Origin: JAMXLO01 sp963812505
GTDB lineage: Bacteria > Pseudomonadota > Alphaproteobacteria > Acetobacterales > Acetobacteraceae
Reading direction: 5' to 3'
Assembly: GCA_963812505.1 (NCBI GenBank)
Contig: CAWEVM010000003.1
Span: 448,717-512,716, forward strand
Length of the DNA stretch: 64,000 nt
The first letter of the stretch is position 1. Each line of letters opens with the position of its first letter. A program made the translations under genes and the position numbers. Of the stretch, positions 43,609 through 53,793 are shown piece after piece. The notes under the pieces are model-generated. The model was not told the origin of the DNA, ran no database searches, and worked only from the letters and a program-made list of their open reading frames with translations.

Positions 43609-44315
43609 GAGCGGAACAGCCTTGTGTACTGGGTCTCGTGGCGCATGGCGGCGAGGTCGGAACGGAAGGCGCAGCCGCCAAGGTCGTCCAGTGTAGCGGC
43701 GCGCGATTCCGCCGCGACATGCAGGATGGTCGGCTCGAGTACGGCGAGCACGCGCAGGCCGGTGCTTTGCCCGAGTGGGACGAGGCGCACTGCGGCGGAG
43801 ATCAGGTTGACGGTGAAGGCTTGGAGGTACGCGGCTGCGGTTATGTCTTCACCAATGCCGTGACGGCCCGCGAGGGCACCCACCGCCACGGGGTAGGCGA
43901 CGCGTTCAGGCAATTCCGGCGGATGCCAAACCGCGGCTGAAGCGATGAATGCGGAGCCTTGATCCAGCGTCTCGATTCGACGCTCGCGCGACGGCGCAAT
44001 CGCGGCGGCGAGGTCGTTCAGGGTTGCGTAGTCACCCTCGGCGCGGTGGGCGTGGCGAAGCAGTATCGCGTCATTACGGCCGGAACCATGCAGCAACACA
44101 TCGGCAAGCCAGGTGCGCAGTGTGTCGCCGTCCAATACGTCACCGCATTCCACGGCCCATTCCAGACCGTGCGAATAAGCGTAGGCGCCAGTAGGAAATG
44201 CTGGGGAGAGCCAGGCAAGCAGCCGCAACAGTGTGGGAGCAGGAACTTCCCCTTCCCCCCGGTCCCCTCCCGCGAGGGGAGAGGGAGAACCTGGGTGTTG
44301 TCCCTCACTCATCAT
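43605..44315 (-). CDS. ureF: Urease accessory protein UreF
   Basis: This 236-residue helical protein has LLRLLAWLSPAFPTGAYAYSHGLE, spread over residues 29-52, plus GSGRNDAILLRHAH and the LVPLGQSTGLRVL segment, all typical of UreF, which acts with UreD and UreG as a gatekeeper for nickel loading. The first 25 or so residues (SPSPLAGGDRGEGE) are encoded by a GC-rich repeat and are not part of the usual fold. The start codons at 44315/44312 lie inside the ureE CAT repeat, 11 nt before the ureE stop. A later non-ATG start cannot be excluded. Confidence 0.93.
   Translation of the reverse strand: MMSEGQHPGSPSPLAGGDRGEGEVPAPTLLRLLAWLSPAFPTGAYAYSHGLEWAVECGDVLDGDTLRTWLADVLLHGSGRNDAILLRHAHRAEGDYATLNDLAAAIAPSRERRIETLDQGSAFIASAAVWHPPELPERVAYPVAVGALAGRHGIGEDITAAAYLQAFTVNLISAAVRLVPLGQSTGLRVLAVLEPTILHVAAESRAATLDDLGGCAFRSDLAAMRHETQYTRLFRS
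44249..44288. repeat. GC-rich palindromic repeat, copy 2, inside ureF 5' end
   Basis: A 40-bp block matching the copy at 50651-50690 at 35 of 40 positions in the same orientation. It contains the stem CCCCTC/GAGGGG. It lies within the first 25 codons of ureF, and on the minus strand encodes the SPSPLAGGDRGEGE tract. Confidence 0.72.
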
Positions 44316-44756
44316 GATGATGATGGTGCCCGCCAGCGTAAGCCCCGGCTTCCGGATCGAATGGTGCCTCGACTGTATCTACGTGACCGCCCAACCCCTC
44401 CACCATCTCCCTGATCACATGATCCGCACGAATGCGGATGCGATCGCCCAGCAACTGCACAGGCAGATGACGATTGCCGAGGTGCCATGCAATCCGCACC
44501 AGATCGCCCTCTTCGTGCGCATGTATCTCCAACAGCGGTTCGGGCTTTGCGCACACTCGCACCACCCGGCCATTCACCGCCAGCCCATCGCCGTCGCGCA
44601 GGCGCACGGCGTGCGGCAGATCGAGCAGCACCTCCCTGCCCTGCTGGGTGCGCAGCAGAATGCGTCGCCGGTGGCGCAGATCGAAATCGATCAGCACGCG
44701 GTCGAATTCCGCAGCGACATCCCAGGTACCGGCAGGCAGAACGGCCTCGGCGCGCA

Positions 44757-44757
<1 letters not shown>
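44305..44757 (-). CDS. ureE: Urease nickel chaperone UreE
   Basis: This 150-residue protein has the UreE N-terminal peptide-binding domain and a metal-binding domain with LGNRHLPVQLLGDRIRI and IREMVEGLGGHVDTVEAPFDPEAGAY, spread over 90-138. The tail ends GGHHHHHDE, a histidine run that stores or passes nickel. It feeds nickel to UreG. The start overlaps the ureC stop by 1 nt, and its last 11 bases overlap the ureF start, so translation of the three is coupled. Confidence 0.95.
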
Positions 44758-46465
<1,708 letters not shown>

Positions 46466-46466
<1 letters not shown>

Positions 46467-46774
46467 CAGTCGAGCGCTCCCATTACGGCGGCGCGGAAGC
46501 CCTGAACGATGCGGCTGCCGCGATAGGGTATTAGCGCAACCTCGCGCGTCTGGCCGGGTTCGAAGCGGACGGCGGTTCCCGCCGCGATGTCCAGCCGCTT
46601 GCCGCGCGCGGCCGCGCGATCGAACGACAGCGCCGGATTGGTTTCCGCGAAGTGGTAATGGCTGCCGACCTGGATCGGCCGGTCGCCGGTGTTGGCAACG
46701 GTTAGCGTCGTGCGGGGCTGCCCTGCGTTCAACTCGACCTGGCCGTCGACAGGGAGGATTTCACCGGGAATCAT
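46466..46774 (-). CDS. ureB: Urease beta subunit UreB
   Basis: This 102-residue structural subunit begins MIPGEILPVDGQVELNAG and contains VGSHYHFAETNPAL and FEPGQTREVALIPYRG, the standard UreB sequence. It packs with UreA and UreC to form the urease trimer. The stop shares one base with the ureC start. It lies 25 bp after ureA. Confidence 0.97.
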
Positions 46775-46799
46775 CGTCTCCTCCTGTCATGACTTGGGT

Positions 46800-47102
46800 T
46801 CATCGGATCGGTTCGTGCACGGTGACCAGCTTGGTCCCGTCGGGAAAGGTCGCTTCGACCTGCACGTCGTGAATCATCTCCGGGACGCCGTCCATGACCT
46901 GAGCACGGGTGATGACCTTGCCGCCGGCTTCCATCAGATCAGCGACGCTGCGGCCATCGCGCGCGCCCTCGACGACGAAGTCGGTGATCAGGGCGACGGC
47001 TTCCGGATGGTTGAGCTTCACACCGCGCTCGAGGCGGCGGCGCGCGACCATCGCGGCCATGCTGATCAGCAGCTTGTCCTTTTCTCTCGGCGTCAGGTTC
47101 AT
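46800..47102 (-). CDS. ureA: Urease gamma subunit UreA
   Basis: This 100-residue structural subunit starts MNLTPREKDKLLISMAAMVA and contains GVKLNHPEAVALITDFV and GVPEMIHDVQVEATFPDGTK, the invariant UreA blocks. The gene starts 10 bp after ureD and ends 25 bp before ureB. The order ureDABCEFG is a common alphaproteobacterial form; the nickel permease ureJ is not present. Confidence 0.97.
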   Translation of the reverse strand: MNLTPREKDKLLISMAAMVARRRLERGVKLNHPEAVALITDFVVEGARDGRSVADLMEAGGKVITRAQVMDGVPEMIHDVQVEATFPDGTKLVTVHEPIR

Positions 47103-47112
47103 CCGCTTCCCC

Positions 47113-47961
47113 TCAGCATTGCCAGACGCGCGGCAAGGGCCGCCCGCCGCGCAATACCCGCAAAGCGTCTATCACACGGGCACGCAACGTTGCACCGTCG
47201 GCAGCGAGCATACGCGCGATAAGCATGCCGTCCCAGGCGCTGGCACCCATCCCCTGACTGCGTAGCGGATCAAGCATGGTCTCGGCATCGCGTGCCACAT
47301 ATACCAGTGTCGCTACAGCGCGTGCGCCATCGGCGATCGCGGGACGCCGCAGGGTTGCGGCCACCTCGCCCTCCAGCCGGATCGCATCGTGCAGCAATAA
47401 GCGGCCGCCGCGACGCATCTCGTAGACATCGCGCAGCGAGGCATGCTCGACGGCCTCGCCCATGGCCGCGCGGCCGAACACCAGGCTTTCCACGCCAAGG
47501 AACCAGGCATCATCTGCCAGCTCGATGCGCAGGCGACGCCGCACGGCGCAACGATCGAACAGGATCGTCTCCTGCGGCAGCCACTCTGCCGCGCCGCCAT
47601 CCGCCACGGCGATCCGTGTGGCCACGTTCGATGCAGGTGTGCCGGGCAATGCCCGGTAGTAGCGCTCCGCCGCCTGCGAGGCGATTGTTGCTCGCGCTCC
47701 CGCGCCCACTTCGAAGCGGCTATCGAGTGTATCGCCGCCGGCGATCCCTCCGGATGTGTTCAGCGTGACCACATTCAGCCAAGCGGCATCGTCCGGACGC
47801 GGAAACCGCGCCTTCAGACAGCCCGCCTGGCGCAGTCCGTCCAATACCGAAAGCGGGCCACGTCGCTTCACCGACACGGCAAGTTGGCCGAACGCCCGCT
47901 GCAAACTGTCCGGTCTCGAAACAGCGTCCACCAATCCATCGCTATTGTAGCACGCATGCAC
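47113..47961 (-). CDS. ureD: Urease accessory protein UreD
   Basis: This protein of up to 282 residues contains LVYVARDAE, the TLNTSGGIAGGDTLD loop near residue 68 and ASQAAERYYRA, typical of UreD/UreH. UreD binds apo-urease and carries nickel from UreF/UreG through an internal tunnel. The start is uncertain: 47961 is GTG with a weak ribosome-binding site, and later GTG or TTG codons also precede the conserved LQRAFGQLAVS. It lies 40 bp after urtE, consistent with a single transcript from the transporter genes. Confidence 0.92.
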   Translation of the reverse strand: MHACYNSDGLVDAVSRPDSLQRAFGQLAVSVKRRGPLSVLDGLRQAGCLKARFPRPDDAAWLNVVTLNTSGGIAGGDTLDSRFEVGAGARATIASQAAERYYRALPGTPASNVATRIAVADGGAAEWLPQETILFDRCAVRRRLRIELADDAWFLGVESLVFGRAAMGEAVEHASLRDVYEMRRGGRLLLHDAIRLEGEVAATLRRPAIADGARAVATLVYVARDAETMLDPLRSQGMGASAWDGMLIARMLAADGATLRARVIDALRVLRGGRPLPRVWQC

Positions 47962-48000
47962 TCGACGAATTTGGCAGCGCCAGCGAACCTTGCCAACCGG

Positions 48001-48699
48001 TCATACCGAAAGGCGGCGTCGCACTTCTGCCTCGTCCAGGTCCTCGCGTCGTCCTGCCAGCACGACGTCGCCGCGGTCCATCACCACGATGGTCTGGGCG
48101 AGCTCCTGCGCGAAATCAAAATACTGTTCGACCAGCAGGATGGCCATGTCGCCGCGCGACCGCAGCAGCGCGATCACGCGACCAATGTCCTTGATGATAC
48201 TCGGCTGGATGCCTTCGGTCGGTTCGTCCAGGACCAGCAGGCGTGGCTTCATCACCAGCGCCCGCGCGATCGCTAGTTGCTGCTGCTGCCCGCCTGACAG
48301 ATCGCCACCGCGCCGGCGCAGCATGGTCTGCAGCACGGGGAACAGCTCGAACACCTCGTCCGGCACGTGGCGCTGCCCGCGCGGCAGTACGGCAAAGCCG
48401 GTCTCCAGATTCTCGCGCACCGTGAGCAGCGGAAATATGTCGCGTCCCTGCGGCACCCAGGCGATGCCGCGCCGAGCGCGATCATGGATCGCAAGACGGG
48501 TAATGTCGGAACCTTCCCAGCGAATGGCCCCGGCACTGACAGGATGCGCGCCGGTGATCGCGCGCAGCAGACTGGTCTTGCCGACGCCATTGCGCCCGAG
48601 CAGGCAGGTGACCGCGCCGATATCCGCGGTCAGCGACACCTGTCGCAGCGCGATGGCGGCGCCATAGTGCAGATCCACATGATCGACCTCGAGTGTCAT
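48001..48699 (-). CDS. urtE: Urea ABC transporter ATP-binding protein UrtE
   Basis: This 232-residue ATPase resembles LivF and has Walker A GRNGVGKTS, the signature LSGGQQQQLAIARAL, and Walker B LLVLDEPTEGIQP followed by the switch VEQYFDFA. Together with UrtD it powers the urea importer. The start overlaps the urtD stop (ATGA). It is the last transporter gene, 40 bp ahead of ureD. Confidence 0.94.
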   Translation of the reverse strand: MTLEVDHVDLHYGAAIALRQVSLTADIGAVTCLLGRNGVGKTSLLRAITGAHPVSAGAIRWEGSDITRLAIHDRARRGIAWVPQGRDIFPLLTVRENLETGFAVLPRGQRHVPDEVFELFPVLQTMLRRRGGDLSGGQQQQLAIARALVMKPRLLVLDEPTEGIQPSIIKDIGRVIALLRSRGDMAILLVEQYFDFAQELAQTIVVMDRGDVVLAGRREDLDEAEVRRRLSV

Positions 48700-49457
48700 C
48701 GTCCCAGGTACACCTCGATGACCCGTGGGTCCTCGCTGACATGGTCGATCGAACCCTCCGACAGCACCGAACCCTCGTGCAGCACCGTTACCTTCACGTC
48801 CAGCGCACGCACGAAGGCCATGTCATGCTCCACCACCACCACGCTCCGCGTCCGATGGATTTCGCGCAGCAGGTCCGCAGTCTGCTCGGTCTCGGCGTCG
48901 GTCATGCCGGCCACTGGCTCATCGACAAGAAGAAGCTGCGGCTCCTGCGCCAGCAGCATGCCGATCTCCAGCCACTGTTTTTGCCCGTGCGACAGTCCCG
49001 CCGCCGGACGATGTCGCTGGTCGATCAGGCGCGTAGTGACCAGGATCTCCTCAATGCGTTCTCGCTCCCTCGGCGTCTCGTGCGCCCACAGCGTGAAGCG
49101 CGGCCTCCGGTCTTCGGCCAGCGACAGCAGCAGGTTGTCCCACACGGTGTGCGGCTCAAAGACCGTGGGCTTCTGAAACTTCCGCCCGATGCCCAACGAT
49201 GCGATCGCCGGTTCATCGAGGCGCGTCAGGTCGGTGTCCTTGCCGAACACCACCTTTCCTTCGTCCGGTCGCGTCTTGCCGGTGATCACGTCCATCATCG
49301 TGGTCTTGCCGGCACCATTAGGGCCGATCACCGCGCGCATCTCGCCGGCCTCCAGCACCAGCGACAGCGCATTCAGCGCGCGGAAGCCATCGAAGCTGAC
49401 GGTGACACCGTCCAGATAGAGCAGCGTGTCATGCAGTTCCGCGCGAACGTCGCTCAT
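48696..49457 (-). CDS. urtD: Urea ABC transporter ATP-binding protein UrtD
   Basis: This 253-residue ATPase of the LivG class has Walker A IGPNGAGKTTMMD near residue 45, GIGRKFQKPTVFEPHTV, and the variant signature LSHGQKQWLEIG that marks UrtD. Walker B LLLVDEPVAGMTD and the switch VVEHDMAFV follow. The ATG at 49457 overlaps the urtC stop (ATGA); the frame is open further upstream inside urtC but is not coding there. Confidence 0.94.
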   Translation of the reverse strand: MSDVRAELHDTLLYLDGVTVSFDGFRALNALSLVLEAGEMRAVIGPNGAGKTTMMDVITGKTRPDEGKVVFGKDTDLTRLDEPAIASLGIGRKFQKPTVFEPHTVWDNLLLSLAEDRRPRFTLWAHETPRERERIEEILVTTRLIDQRHRPAAGLSHGQKQWLEIGMLLAQEPQLLLVDEPVAGMTDAETEQTADLLREIHRTRSVVVVEHDMAFVRALDVKVTVLHEGSVLSEGSIDHVSEDPRVIEVYLGR

Positions 49458-50584
49458 CCGGTCGCCTCGCGTGGCTCGGCTTGAGAAGCGGCTTGCGCGG
49501 GAACCGGCTCGGGAGCGATGGCCTGCTCGCGTCGAGCGAACAGACCGACGATGCCGCGCGGCAGCAACAGGGTGACGAAGATGAAAATTGCGCCCAGCGC
49601 GTAGAGCCACAGCGAGGGCAGCGCACTGGTCAGATAGGTCTTGCCCAGGTTGACCAGCACCGCGCCGAGGATTGCCCCTGACAACGTACCGCGCCCGCCG
49701 ACCGCAACCCAGATCACAGCCTCGATCGAATTCGCCGGCGAGAACTCGGACGGATTGATGATGCCGACCTGCGGGACATAGAGCGCGCCGCCGATCCCGG
49801 CCATAACCGCCGAGAGAACCCACACTACAAGCTTGTACGACTCAGGCCGGTAACCCAGGAATCGCGTGCGCGCCTCCGCGTCGCGCACCGCGACCAGGAC
49901 CTTGCCGAAGCGCGATGTCACCAGCCAGCGTGCCAACAGGAACTGTGCGCACAGGAATACCGCGGTGATGACGAGCAGCGCGCAGCGTGTGGCCTCGGTC
50001 TGCACCGGAAAGCCCAGAAGGTCCTTGAAGTCGGTCATGCCGTTGTTGCCGCCGAAGCCCATGTCGTTGCGGAAGAACGCCAACAGCAGCGCGTAGGTCA
50101 GGGCCTGCGTGATGATCGACAGATACACGCCGGAAACCCGCGAACGAAAGGCAAGCCAGCCGAACACCAATGCGAGGACGCCCGGCACGAGAATCACCAT
50201 CAGCGCGGCAAAGCCGAACCACTCGAAGCCGTGCCAGTACCAGGGCAGCTCATGCCAACCCAGGAACACCATGAAGTCCGGCAAATTGGCGTTGCCATAG
50301 ACGCCACGCGCACCGATCTGGCGCATCAGGTACATGCCCATGGCGTAGCCGCCGAGGGCGAAGAACGCGGCGTGGCCGAGCGAGAGGATGCCCGCGAATC
50401 CCCATACGAGGTCGACCGCCAGCGCCAGCATTGCGAAGCTAAGGTATTTGCCGGTCAGCGCCACGACATAGGTCGGCACATGCAGCGACGCGGTCGGCTC
50501 CGTGGCGAGGTTCAGTACCGCGAGCAGCACTGCGCCACCCAGCACCAGCGCCAGCGTTAGCAGCGATGCGCGATTTAAGATCAC
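49454..50584 (-). CDS. urtC: Urea ABC transporter permease UrtC
   Basis: This LivM-class permease of about 376 residues has a hydrophobic start (LNRASLLTLALVLGGAVLL), LSFAMLALAVDLVWGFAGILSLGHA, spread over residues 43-67, and a conserved VAVRDAEARTRFLGY cytoplasmic loop. I place the start at GTG 50584, which a GGGGAGG sequence precedes by about 8 nt; that sequence is part of the GC-rich repeat. An in-frame ATG at 50677 would add 31 residues encoded by the repeat, which is less likely. Confidence 0.92.
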   Translation of the reverse strand: MILNRASLLTLALVLGGAVLLAVLNLATEPTASLHVPTYVVALTGKYLSFAMLALAVDLVWGFAGILSLGHAAFFALGGYAMGMYLMRQIGARGVYGNANLPDFMVFLGWHELPWYWHGFEWFGFAALMVILVPGVLALVFGWLAFRSRVSGVYLSIITQALTYALLLAFFRNDMGFGGNNGMTDFKDLLGFPVQTEATRCALLVITAVFLCAQFLLARWLVTSRFGKVLVAVRDAEARTRFLGYRPESYKLVVWVLSAVMAGIGGALYVPQVGIINPSEFSPANSIEAVIWVAVGGRGTLSGAILGAVLVNLGKTYLTSALPSLWLYALGAIFIFVTLLLPRGIVGLFARREQAIAPEPVPAQAASQAEPREATG

Positions 50585-50592
50585 CAAGGCGT

Positions 50593-50632
50593 CCTCCCCC
50601 TCCCCTTGTGGGACGGGGTTGGGGGGAGGGGG
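50593..50632. repeat. GC-rich palindromic repeat, copy 3a (inverted partner of 3b)
   Basis: Its reverse complement matches the copy at 50651-50690 at 36 of 40 positions, so the two form an inverted pair with an 18-bp spacer in the urtB-urtC gap. On the minus strand its G-rich arm supplies the urtC ribosome-binding site. Confidence 0.8.
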
Positions 50633-50650
50633 AATTGGAGCTTGGTGTGG

Positions 50651-50690
50651 CCCCTTCCCCCCAACCCCCTCCCGCAAGGGGAGGGGGAGA
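50651..50690. repeat. GC-rich palindromic repeat, copy 3b
   Basis: Inverted partner of copy 3a and direct match (35 of 40) to the ureF copy at 44249-44288. It starts just after the urtB stop on the minus strand. A transcript over both arms could fold into a very stable stem. Confidence 0.8.
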
Positions 50691-50702
50691 ACCGTGCGGT
50701 GT

Positions 50703-52304
50703 TCATGCCTCTGCTGCCCGGCCTTTGAGCGGGAACATGCCGCGCGGGCGTCGCTGGATGAACAAGATCAGCATCACCAGCACGACGATCTTGCCCAACA
50801 CCGCGCCCGCAACCGGTTCAAGAAACTTGTTGACGATGCCGAGCGTCAGGGCACCCATCACGGTGCCCCAGAGATTCCCCACACCACCGAACACCACGAC
50901 CATGAAGCTGTCGATGATGTAGCTCTGACCGAGATTGGGCGAGACATTATCGATCTGGCTCAGCGCCACGCCGGCCATGCCGGCAACGCCGGAGCCAAGC
51001 CCGAAGGTCAATGCGTCGATCCACGGCGTGCGAATACCCATCGCTGCCGCCATCTGCCGGTTCTGCGTCACCGCACGCATCGCCAGGCCCAGCGACGTGA
51101 AGCGCAACGCCGCCATCAATGCCGCAAGCACCAGGAAGGCGAAGACGATGATGTAAAGCCGGTTGTAGGTGATTGTCAGGCCGCCAAGCTGTGTCGCGCC
51201 GCTCATCCAGTCCGGCGTGCTCACGTCACGGTTGTTGGGACCAAACAGCGAGCGCACCGCCTGCTGCAGGATCAGCGAGAGACCCCATGTCGCCAGCAGC
51301 GTCTCCAACGGCCTGCCATACAGCCAGCGGATCAGCGTGCGCTCGATGGCGATGCCGATAACCCCGGCGACGATGAACGCGAGCGGAACAGCGATCAGCA
51401 GACTGCCGCCGAACAGTCCGGGTGCCGCCTCGCGAATGAACTGCTGCACCATGAATGTCACGTAGGCGCCGATCATCACCATCTCGCCATGCGCCATATT
51501 GATCACGCCCATGACGCCGAACGTGATCGCGAGGCCGGCTGCCGCAAGCAACAGCACCGAGCCCAGTGACAGTCCGTAGTAAACGCTCTGCAAGATGCTC
51601 CAGAGCTGGAGGTTACGATCGATCGCGGTCACCGCTGCCGCTGCAGCCTGGGTCACCGCGGGCTTCCGCCCGGACAGCGACGCGAGCAGGCTTCGGCTAT
51701 CGATGTCGCCGCGCGCGCGCAACACGTCGATCGCGGCCAGCAGGTCTGCGTCGCTCGTGTTGTCGGCGAACAGCAGCGCGGCGGCATGCGCCTGCTCCAT
51801 GCGGCGCTTCACGCCGGCATCGCCTTCGCGTTCCAATGCGCGTTCCAATGCCGGCAATGCCGCCGGATCATGCGAATGGAACACCGCCTCGGCAGCGTCT
51901 AGTCGGATGGCCGCATTTTGCGAGAACATGCGGAGACTGCCGAGCGCCGCGTCGACCTCTCCACGGACCGCATTGTTCATACGCACCTGGCGGAGCCCGC
52001 TCGACATGATGTCTGGCGCCGGCTTGCCGCTCGCCGCATCGACGAATGAACCATCGTCGGCCTTGATGAACAGCGCCTTGTCGGTGATGCGCGCAAAAAG
52101 CCGATTGTTCTGCAACGCCGACAGGATGGCAGCCGCCTGCGGATGGCCGGATATCGCAAGCATTCCGACACCTTGCCGGATTGTCTCGTAGCTCGGCGAT
52201 GCCAGTGCGGCCAACGGCTCGTCCGCTGACTGCGCACGGACCGTGACGGGTGTCAGTGCCAGTGCGGCGATCAGCAACAGCCAGGCGAGACGCTTCATCG
52301 GCAC
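50703..52304 (-). CDS. urtB: Urea ABC transporter permease UrtB with N-terminal repeat domain
   Basis: This 533-residue protein has a signal peptide (LAWLLLIAALALTPVTVRA) and about 200 residues of helical HEAT-like repeats (ALQNNRLFARITDKALF, RLDAAEAVFHSHDPAALPALERAL spread over 115-140). The LivH-type permease follows, with SVYYGLSLGSVLLLAAAGLAITFGVMG, spread over 235-262. This long form is usual for proteobacterial UrtB. It forms the urea channel with UrtC. A strong hairpin at 52321-52351 separates it from urtA. Confidence 0.94.
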   Translation of the reverse strand: MPMKRLAWLLLIAALALTPVTVRAQSADEPLAALASPSYETIRQGVGMLAISGHPQAAAILSALQNNRLFARITDKALFIKADDGSFVDAASGKPAPDIMSSGLRQVRMNNAVRGEVDAALGSLRMFSQNAAIRLDAAEAVFHSHDPAALPALERALEREGDAGVKRRMEQAHAAALLFADNTSDADLLAAIDVLRARGDIDSRSLLASLSGRKPAVTQAAAAAVTAIDRNLQLWSILQSVYYGLSLGSVLLLAAAGLAITFGVMGVINMAHGEMVMIGAYVTFMVQQFIREAAPGLFGGSLLIAVPLAFIVAGVIGIAIERTLIRWLYGRPLETLLATWGLSLILQQAVRSLFGPNNRDVSTPDWMSGATQLGGLTITYNRLYIIVFAFLVLAALMAALRFTSLGLAMRAVTQNRQMAAAMGIRTPWIDALTFGLGSGVAGMAGVALSQIDNVSPNLGQSYIIDSFMVVVFGGVGNLWGTVMGALTLGIVNKFLEPVAGAVLGKIVVLVMLILFIQRRPRGMFPLKGRAAEA

Positions 52305-52320
52305 GCTTTCAGAAGTCGTG

Positions 52321-52351
52321 GGGGTGGCCCGGGGAGGAAACGGGCCACCCC
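52321..52351. terminator. Strong hairpin between urtA and urtB
   Basis: GGGGTGGCCCG (52321-52331) and CGGGCCACCCC (52341-52351) form a perfect 11-bp stem around a 9-nt loop, inside the 71-bp urtA-urtB gap. There is no T-run in the minus-strand direction, so it is more likely to stabilise urtA mRNA or attenuate than to end all transcription. Confidence 0.6.
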
Positions 52352-52375
52352 CATGGGGATGGTCAGCTCAGGCCC

Positions 52376-53713
52376 TCATGCCTTTTTGCCGCCACCTGCT
52401 CCACACTTGCCGGTCTTGACGTTGAACGCCCCGCAAGAGAGCGGTGCACGCCAATCACCGATCAGGTCCTTCGTGTCCTCGACGTAGGGCGACCATTCCT
52501 GTGCCACCACAAGACCCGGTGTCTGCCAGACCGTATTGAACTGGCCGTCTGACTGTATTTCGCCGATCAGCACCGGCTTGGTGATGTGGTGGTTGGGCAT
52601 GATGGTCGAGAAGCCGCCCGAAAGGTTCGGCACCGCGACGCCGATCAGCGCATCGATCACCGCATCGGATGCCGTGGTGCCGGCCTTCTCGACTCCTTTC
52701 ACCCACTGATTGAACCCGATGTAGTGCGCCTCCATCGGATCGTTGGTGGTGCGTTTGTCGTTCTTGATGAACTTGTGCCACTGGTCGATGAACGCCTTGT
52801 TCTCCGGCGTATCGACGCTCTCAAAATAGTTCCACGCTGCCAGGTGGCCGACGAGCGGCTTGGTGTCGACGCCGGCCAGCTCTTCCTCGCCGACGCTGAA
52901 CGCCACCACCGGGATGTCGGTCGCCTTGATGCCCTGGTTGCCGAGTTCTTTGTAGAACGGCACGTTTGCATCGCCGTTGATGGTGGACACCACGGCAGTC
53001 TTCTTCCCGGCCGAACCGAACTTCTTGATCGACGCCACGATGTTCTGCCAATCGGAATGGCCGAACGGGGTGTAGTTGATCATGATGTCAGCTGGCGCGA
53101 CGCCCTTCACCTTCAGATAGGCTTCCAGGATCTGATTGGTGGTGCGCGGATAGACGTAGTCGGTGCCCGCCAGCACCCAGCGCTTCACCTGGCTCTCGCT
53201 CATCAGATAGTCGACTGCTGGGATGGCCTGCTGGTTCGGCGCGGCACCGGTGTAGAACACGTTACGGCTGCACTCCTGGCCTTGGTACTGCACCGGATAG
53301 AACAGAATTCCATTGAGTTCCTCGAACACCGGCAGCACCGACTTGCGCGACACCGAGGTCCAGCAGCCGAACACCGCGGCGCATTTGTCTACGGACAGCA
53401 GGCCGCGCGCCTTCTCGGCGAACAGGGGCCAGTTGGATGCGGGATCGACCACGACAGCTTCCAACTTGCGGCCCAACACGCCGCCCTTGGCATTCTGCTG
53501 TTCGATCAGCATGAGCATGACGTCCTTCAGCGTGGTCTCGCTGATCGCCATCGTGCCAGAGAGCGAATGCAGAATGCCGACCTTGATCGGACCGGTCTGC
53601 GCGGCGGCTGGCGTGAAGGCTGCCTTGACACCGCCCATTGCGGCGAGCGTTGCAGCGGCCACGCCAAGACCGCCGAGGCGGCGGCGAGTGAGCATGGTAT
53701 TGGTCGATGCCAT
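52376..53713 (-). CDS. urtA: Urea ABC transporter substrate-binding protein UrtA
   Basis: This 445-residue binding protein has a twin-arginine-type leader (LTRRRLGGLGVAAATLAAMGG) and mature start after AAAQ. The fold then runs TGPIKVGILHSLSGTMAIS, VFGCWTSVSRKSVLPVFEE, LFYPVQYQGQECSRNVFYTGA and GTDYVYPRTTN, all diagnostic of UrtA. It captures urea (and short-chain amides) in the periplasm. The ATG at 53713 matches the leader; 53752 adds an unconserved tail. It is the first gene of the urt-ure unit, about 54 nt after the predicted sigma-54 transcription start. Confidence 0.95.
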   Translation of the reverse strand: MASTNTMLTRRRLGGLGVAAATLAAMGGVKAAFTPAAAQTGPIKVGILHSLSGTMAISETTLKDVMLMLIEQQNAKGGVLGRKLEAVVVDPASNWPLFAEKARGLLSVDKCAAVFGCWTSVSRKSVLPVFEELNGILFYPVQYQGQECSRNVFYTGAAPNQQAIPAVDYLMSESQVKRWVLAGTDYVYPRTTNQILEAYLKVKGVAPADIMINYTPFGHSDWQNIVASIKKFGSAGKKTAVVSTINGDANVPFYKELGNQGIKATDIPVVAFSVGEEELAGVDTKPLVGHLAAWNYFESVDTPENKAFIDQWHKFIKNDKRTTNDPMEAHYIGFNQWVKGVEKAGTTASDAVIDALIGVAVPNLSGGFSTIMPNHHITKPVLIGEIQSDGQFNTVWQTPGLVVAQEWSPYVEDTKDLIGDWRAPLSCGAFNVKTGKCGAGGGKKA

Positions 53714-53777
53714 AGTCCTGTTCCCTGTCCGTTCTGTTTGTGGCGAGGCCATTGCCTCGGATCACCATCGCGAGAGG

Positions 53778-53793
53778 TGCAACCCCCATGCCA
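53778..53793 (-). promoter_or_regulatory. Sigma-54 (RpoN) promoter upstream of urtA
   Basis: On the minus strand TGGCATGGGGGTTGCA matches TGGCAC-N5-TTGCA with one change (C to T) and exact GG-GC spacing. Transcription would start near 53767, giving a 54-nt leader to urtA. Urea uptake and urease genes are commonly under NtrC/RpoN. I did not find a convincing NtrC site. Confidence 0.62.

Noticed and set aside
49458..49823. N-terminal extension of UrtD into urtC
   Set aside because: It lies in another frame of urtC and is not conserved; the ATGA overlap at 49454-49457 gives the normal start.
50585..50677. 31-residue N-terminal extension of UrtC from an ATG at 50677
   Set aside because: It is encoded entirely by the GC-rich repeat and spacer; GTG 50584 has a better ribosome-binding site and matches the usual UrtC start.
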